Origin: Novosphingobium sp.
GTDB taxonomy: Bacteria > Pseudomonadota > Alphaproteobacteria > Sphingomonadales > Sphingomonadaceae
Assembly: GCA_021299075.1 (NCBI GenBank)
Contig: JAJTFU010000149.1
Coordinates: forward strand, 1-9,179
DNA: 9,179 nt
Direction of reading: 5' to 3'
The notes under the pieces: generated by a model
The model's database searches: none
The model's input: only the letters and a program-made list of their open reading frames with translations
What the model was told of the DNA's origin: nothing
Part shown: positions 5,726-9,179 of the stretch, piece by piece
How positions within the stretch are numbered: the stretch's first letter is position 1
Layout of the letters: each line of letters begins with the position of its first letter
Program-made: the position numbers and the translations under genes

Positions 5726-7590
5726 GCCAGCGCTCCTTCGATCGCCGCTTCAATTTCAGCAATGGTGAATGGCTGGCCGCTGGTCTTGGTGAGCGGCCGG
5801 GCATCGACCAGGAACTGGTCGCGCAGCACGGTCTTGAACTGGCCGGTGTTCATCTCCGGCACCAGCACCTTGTCATAACCCTTGAGCAGTTCGCCCAGGT
5901 TCTGCGGCATCGGCCAGATGTGGCGGACGTGGATGTGGCTGACGTCCATCCCCTTTGCCCGCGCCCGGCCGACCGCCTGGTGGATCGGGCCATAGGTGCT
6001 GCCCCAGCCGACCACGGCCAGCTTGCCGCCTGGCGCGCCGAGGCAGACGTCCTGATCAGGGATCGACTGGGCGATGCCATCGACCTTGGCCTTGCGGGCG
6101 TCGGTCTGGGCCTGGTGGTTGGCGGGCGAGTAATCCAAGTGGCCGGTGTCGACCGCCTTCTCGATCCCGCCGATGCGGTGCATCAGGCCGGGGGTGCCGG
6201 GCTTGATCCACGGGCGCGTGCCCTTGCCATCGCGCTTGTAGGGCAGCAGGGTATCCCCTGCGTTCTTCTCGGCGAGGAAAGTGACCGGGAATTCCTTGAA
6301 AGTTGCCGGGTCCGGAACCTGCCACGGCTCGGCTGCATTGGCGATGTAGCCATCGGTGAGGAGGATCACCGGGGTCATGTACTGCACGGCAATCCGGCAG
6401 GCCTCGATCGCGCATTCGAACGCGTCGGACGGGCTACGCGCCGAAACCACCGGGATCGGGGCATCGCCATTGCGGCCATAGACCGCCTGGTAAAGGTCAG
6501 ACTGCTCGGTCTTGGTCGGGAGGCCCGTCGAAGGACCGCCGCGCTGCGAGTTGACGATCACCAGCGGCAGCTCGGTCATTACCGCCAGGCCCATCGCCTC
6601 ACCCTTGAGCGCAATGCCGGGGCCCGAGCTGGAGGTGACGCCCAGCTGGCCAGCATAGCTCGCGCCGATTGCGGCGCAGATCGCGGCAATCTCATCCTCG
6701 GCCTGGAAGGTGGTGACGCCGAATTCCTTCAGCCGCACCAGCGCGTGCAGGATCGACGAGGCCGGCGTGATCGGATAGCCGCCAAAGAACATCGGCAGAT
6801 GCGCCAGCTGTGCGCCCGCGACCAGACCGAGCGCCACGGCATCGGCGCCGGTGATCGTGCGGTAGAGGCCCGCCGGGGTCGGCACCGGGCCAAGGTGCAG
6901 CTTCTTGACGTGCCCGCCCAGCTCAGCTGTTTCACCATAGGCATGGCCGGCATTGAGCGCGGCGACGTTGGCATCGGCCAGCACCTTGTTCTTGGCGAAC
7001 TTGGCGTTGAGCCAGTCGATCAGCGGGGCGCGGTCGCGGTCGAACATCCACAGCGCCAGGCCCAGCGTCCACATGTTCTTGCAGCGCAGGGCTTCCTTGT
7101 TGCCCAGGCCGAACGGCTTGACCGATTCGAGCGTCAGCGCCGAGATGTCGAAAGCCAGCACTTGCCACTTGGCCAGGCTGCCATCCTCCAGCGGGCTGAC
7201 ATCGTACTTGGCCTTTTCCAGGTTGCGCTTGGTGAACTCTCCGGTGTCGGCAATGATCAGGCCTCCGGGCTTGAGCGCACCGACATTGGTCTTCAGTGCC
7301 GCCGGGTTCATCGCCACCAGCACGTCAGGCGCGTCACCGGCGGTGTCGATGCTGGTCGAACCGAAGTTGATCTGGAACGCCGAGACGCCAAACAGCGTGC
7401 CCTGCGGCGCTCGGATCTCCGCCGGAAAATCCGGGAAGGTGGCAAAGTCATTGCCCGCGAGCGCGCTCGAGAGGGTGAACTGTCCACCGGTCAGCTGCAT
7501 CCCATCACCCGAATCGCCCGCAAAACGGACGACTACGGCCTCAGGTGCTACGGTGGACTTTGCTTCGGGATCGGCCAGTTGCGTTGCCAT
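5722..7590 (-). CDS. korA: 2-oxoacid:ferredoxin oxidoreductase, fused gamma-alpha subunit
   Basis: 622 residues in three parts. The gamma (CoA-associated) domain covers about 18-200, with VVVRFAGDSGDGMQLTGGQF, FPDFPAEIRAPQGT and LKPGGLIIADT. The alpha pyrimidine-binding domain covers about 250-430, with GGYPITPASSI (270-280), FQAEDEIAAI, SSSGPGIALKGEAMG and QRGGPSTGLPTKTEQSD. A C-terminal domain covers about 520-622. Gamma-alpha fusion with no ferredoxin-like delta domain is the two-subunit form also found in aerobes such as Mycobacterium, where KorAB supports 2-oxoglutarate oxidation. The start ATG 7588-7590 is set by GAGGA (7597-7601), 6 bases upstream. The leader contains an 18-bp palindrome (7605-7622). 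No ferredoxin gene is in the window, so the electron acceptor is encoded elsewhere. Confidence 0.94.
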   Translation of the reverse strand: MATQLADPEAKSTVAPEAVVVRFAGDSGDGMQLTGGQFTLSSALAGNDFATFPDFPAEIRAPQGTLFGVSAFQINFGSTSIDTAGDAPDVLVAMNPAALKTNVGALKPGGLIIADTGEFTKRNLEKAKYDVSPLEDGSLAKWQVLAFDISALTLESVKPFGLGNKEALRCKNMWTLGLALWMFDRDRAPLIDWLNAKFAKNKVLADANVAALNAGHAYGETAELGGHVKKLHLGPVPTPAGLYRTITGADAVALGLVAGAQLAHLPMFFGGYPITPASSILHALVRLKEFGVTTFQAEDEIAAICAAIGASYAGQLGVTSSSGPGIALKGEAMGLAVMTELPLVIVNSQRGGPSTGLPTKTEQSDLYQAVYGRNGDAPIPVVSARSPSDAFECAIEACRIAVQYMTPVILLTDGYIANAAEPWQVPDPATFKEFPVTFLAEKNAGDTLLPYKRDGKGTRPWIKPGTPGLMHRIGGIEKAVDTGHLDYSPANHQAQTDARKAKVDGIAQSIPDQDVCLGAPGGKLAVVGWGSTYGPIHQAVGRARAKGMDVSHIHVRHIWPMPQNLGELLKGYDKVLVPEMNTGQFKTVLRDQFLVDARPLTKTSGQPFTIAEIEAAIEGALA

Positions 7591-7597
7591 GCGAATT

Positions 7598-7626
7598 CCT
7601 CATCAGGCGGACCGGTCCGCCTCATC
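7598..7626. promoter_or_regulatory. 18-bp perfect palindrome flanked by CCTCATC repeats in the korA leader
   Basis: AGGCGGACCGGTCCGCCT (7605-7622) is perfectly palindromic and ends 14 bases from the korA ATG, next to its ribosome binding site. CCTCATC occurs at 7598-7604 and again at 7620-7626, a direct repeat with 22-base period that on the minus strand reads GATGAGG; the copy nearest korA is the ribosome binding site. It may be a repressor operator, or an RNA hairpin that affects ribosome access. Confidence 0.5.
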
Positions 7627-7743
7627 CTCACGAAGCGCCCTAGTCCCCTCCCCGCGTGCCCGGCAATCAAGAAAAACTGCGCGCCGGACAACCGGTACAT
7701 CAAGACGGGCGCCAAGGCGGCTAGTCAAGGGGCAAAACGCGAC

Positions 7744-7759
7744 TTAACCTGTCGGTTAA
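7744..7759. promoter_or_regulatory. TTAACC-TGTC-GGTTAA inverted repeat, candidate TetR-like operator
   Basis: Perfect 6-bp arms with a 4-base spacer lie 25 bases upstream of the alpha/beta hydrolase GTG. Size, spacing and position resemble TetR-family operators. It sits in the 194-base region between the divergent korA and hydrolase genes, so it could affect either. I could not place a convincing sigma70 promoter for either gene in this region. Confidence 0.42.
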
Positions 7760-7784
7760 ACCATCAAAAGAGAGAGGTCCCTGC

Positions 7785-8723
7785 GTGCCTGATTCCACTC
7801 CGTTGATCCGTGAAGACGTCCAAAGCTTCCTCGCGATGATGAACAGCTTGCCGCCAGCCGAGCGGCTCGATCCGATGGAACAGCGCGCTGGCTATCTGGG
7901 CCTCAAGGCCATGACCGAAGCTGACCCGCGCCCAATGGCGGTTATCAAGGACCTCACCTGCGCCGGCCCGGCGGGCGCCATTCCGGTGCGATTCTATGAC
8001 GTCCGCGAAAATCGCGATCCCTCACCGGTTGTCCTGTTCTTCCACGGTGGCGGGTTCGTGATCGGCGATCTCGACACCCACAATTCGCTGTGCACCGAGC
8101 TTTCGGCAGAACTGGATCTGCCGGTGCTGGCGGTGCACTATCGCAAGGCGCCTGAGCATCCCTTTCCGGCTGCGCCCGACGATTGCGAAGCGGTTGCGCG
8201 CTGGCTCGCGGCCAGTCCAGCGGAACTGAACCGGCAGGTAACCGGCCTGATCACCATCGGTGGCAGCGCTGGTGGCAACCTGGCCACTGTGACCGCCCGC
8301 GCCTTGATCGACCGGCCCGCCGCCGCACCGATGCTGCTCCAGGTGCTGCTCTATCCGGCGACCGACGAAAGCCAGGACGGGTCGATGGCCACTTTCGCCG
8401 AGAAGCACCTGCTGACCAAGGCGGTAATGGAATGGTTCTATTCGCTCTATCTGCCCGAAGCCGGCAATCCGCGGGCCTTTCCGATCCATGCCGAGGCCAA
8501 GGGCATGTGCCCGACGATCGTCGCCACGGCGGGGCTTGATCCGCTGCAGGATCAGGGGCGGCGGCTGGCGGCCAAGCTGGTCGATGCCGGAGTGGATACG
8601 CTTTACTTCAACGTGGCCGGGATGACCCACGATTTCACCACCACGCGCAAGGCCCTGCCCAGTGCGCAGGCGGCAACGGCCAAAATCATTGCCGCGATGA
8701 AGTTGATGCTGACCAGGGTTTAG
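7785..8723 (+). CDS. HSL-family alpha/beta hydrolase (esterase/acetylhydrolase)
   Basis: 312 residues, normal for bacterial hormone-sensitive-lipase-type esterases, which cleave short- to medium-chain acyl esters. The oxyanion motif HGGGFVIGDLDTH is at 87-99. The nucleophile elbow is IGGSAGGN, with Ser161; most relatives have GDSAGG, so the residue before Ser is Gly and not Asp. The acid is probably Asp252 (AGLDPLQDQG) and the base His282 (GMTHDF). There is no signal peptide, so it is likely cytoplasmic. The start is GTG 7785-7787, with GAGAGG (7772-7777) 7 bases upstream. rppH follows after 16 bases on the same strand, so the pair may be co-transcribed. The inverted repeat at 7744-7759 suggests a regulated promoter. 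The natural substrate cannot be read from the sequence. Confidence 0.92.
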   Translation: MPDSTPLIREDVQSFLAMMNSLPPAERLDPMEQRAGYLGLKAMTEADPRPMAVIKDLTCAGPAGAIPVRFYDVRENRDPSPVVLFFHGGGFVIGDLDTHNSLCTELSAELDLPVLAVHYRKAPEHPFPAAPDDCEAVARWLAASPAELNRQVTGLITIGGSAGGNLATVTARALIDRPAAAPMLLQVLLYPATDESQDGSMATFAEKHLLTKAVMEWFYSLYLPEAGNPRAFPIHAEAKGMCPTIVATAGLDPLQDQGRRLAAKLVDAGVDTLYFNVAGMTHDFTTTRKALPSAQAATAKIIAAMKLMLTRV

Positions 8724-8739
8724 CGCTAAGGGCCGCGCA

Positions 8740-9156
8740 ATGAGCGATAGCCCCACCAAAGCCGACTTTGCCGCCCTGCCCTATCGCCCCTGCGTGGGGG
8801 TGATGCTGGTCAATGCCTCTGGCCTGGCCTTTGTCGGCAAGCGCATCGATACGCGCGGTCAGCCCGACGAGGGCGGGGTTTACTGGCAGATGCCGCAGGG
8901 CGGGATCGACGAGGGCGAGGAACTGCGCGAAGCAGCCCTGCGCGAGCTGTGGGAGGAAACCGGCGTAAGGCAAGAGCACGTGACGATCCTGGCCCAGACC
9001 CGCGAGGAAGTGCTGTACGACTTGCCGGACGAGCTGATGGGCAAGTTGTGGGGCGGCAAGTATCGCGGCCAGCGCCAGCACTGGGTGTTGGCCCGCTTCA
9101 ACGGCGAGGATCATCACATTCGGCTCGACGCCCACGATCCGGCCGAGTTCTGCTAA
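8740..9156 (+). CDS. rppH: RNA pyrophosphohydrolase (Nudix), apparently cut short by an in-frame stop
   Basis: 138 residues up to TAA 9154-9156. RppH removes pyrophosphate from the 5' end of triphosphorylated mRNA or diadenosine polyphosphates, starting RNase E-dependent decay. It begins YRPCVGVMLVN, and the Nudix box runs from G54 to V76 (GGIDEGE, then REL-W-EE-TG-V) with all catalytic Glu present. The RppH-typical YDLP, KYRGQRQHWVL and DPAEF follow. Family members usually have ~155-170 residues and continue F-x-x-W-x-W, then a C-terminal helix. Here the frame reads EFC, stop, W-L-W-L-D-P-T to the window end, so the stop falls inside a conserved block. A single substitution such as GAA to TAA, or a sequencing error, would explain it. 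The ATG at 8740 has AAGG about 8 bases upstream. The Nudix core is intact, so some activity may remain. Confidence 0.88.
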   Translation: MSDSPTKADFAALPYRPCVGVMLVNASGLAFVGKRIDTRGQPDEGGVYWQMPQGGIDEGEELREAALRELWEETGVRQEHVTILAQTREEVLYDLPDELMGKLWGGKYRGQRQHWVLARFNGEDHHIRLDAHDPAEFC

Positions 9157-9179
9157 TGGCTATGGCTCGACCCGACGCA
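9157..9179 (+). other. Open continuation of the rppH frame after the stop
   Basis: In the same frame as rppH, the bases after the TAA encode W-L-W-L-D-P-T and stay open to the window edge. The W-x-W matches the conserved position in RppH. This is probably the severed 3' end of rppH; the window ends before it can be confirmed. Confidence 0.5.

Noticed and set aside
3808..7590. LexA (SOS) box for the YdjM-like hydrolase and photolyase genes
   Set aside because: No GTTC-N7-GTTC or GAAC-N7-GAAC repeat typical of alphaproteobacteria was seen near the hydrolase start by eye; the upstream sequence is korB coding DNA.
7684..7695. CCGGACAACCGG upstream of korA as a second copy of the TTGTCCGGACAA operator
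   Set aside because: It shares only one half-site (CCGGACAA); the other half is missing, so a match by chance in GC-rich DNA is likely.
5920..7806. A 628-codon open frame on the plus strand opposite korA
   Set aside because: It lies antisense to the clearly recognised korA and has low-complexity His/Arg/Gly/Asp-rich composition with no motifs. GC-rich codon bias on one strand commonly opens such shadow frames.
1..9179. CRISPR arrays, tRNA/rRNA genes, insertion sequences or phage genes
   Set aside because: No regularly spaced repeats, tRNA-like cloverleaf, transposase motifs or phage-type proteins were seen; the coding stretches are accounted for by ordinary chromosomal genes.

Overview
The window reads as a chromosomal stretch from a GC-rich aerobic alphaproteobacterium. 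The protein sequences look most like Sphingomonadales (Novosphingobium, Sphingobium or Erythrobacter type), but that placement rests on recognising protein style and not on a search. Coding density is high. No RNA genes, insertion sequences, CRISPR arrays, integrases or tRNA attachment sites were seen.

Layout, left to right. Bases 1-240 hold the 3' end of a glyoxalase-fold (VOC) gene on the plus strand. It meets a strong bidirectional hairpin terminator at 242-267. Bases 289-2211 on the minus strand hold a two-gene unit: a SAM-dependent methyltransferase with a long N-terminal region that I do not recognise, then a four-helix membrane protein with conserved-looking histidines. This unit has its own regulatory region (2212-2377), with a consensus -35 box, a 20-bp near-perfect palindrome over the predicted -10/start site, and a second palindrome of FNR/FixK type further upstream.

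Bases 2378-7590 on the minus strand form a probable four-gene operon, read right to left. korA (gamma and alpha parts fused) and korB overlap by 4 bases and encode a two-subunit 2-oxoacid:ferredoxin oxidoreductase. They are followed closely by a YdjM/YbcI-type membrane hydrolase and a class I DNA photolyase. The korA leader carries an 18-bp perfect palindrome just upstream of its ribosome binding site.

Bases 7785-9156 run the other way: an HSL-type alpha/beta hydrolase (GTG start, with a TetR-like inverted repeat upstream), then a Nudix RNA pyrophosphohydrolase, rppH. The rppH frame is cut by an in-frame TAA exactly where the conserved W-x-W near the C-terminus should follow, and the frame then continues open to the window edge.

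Most of the proteins are known families. The points of interest are the regulatory palindromes, the apparent nonsense codon in rppH, the KorAB-hydrolase-photolyase grouping, and the methyltransferase/membrane protein pair of unknown role. I did not find convincing evidence of a wholly new system.
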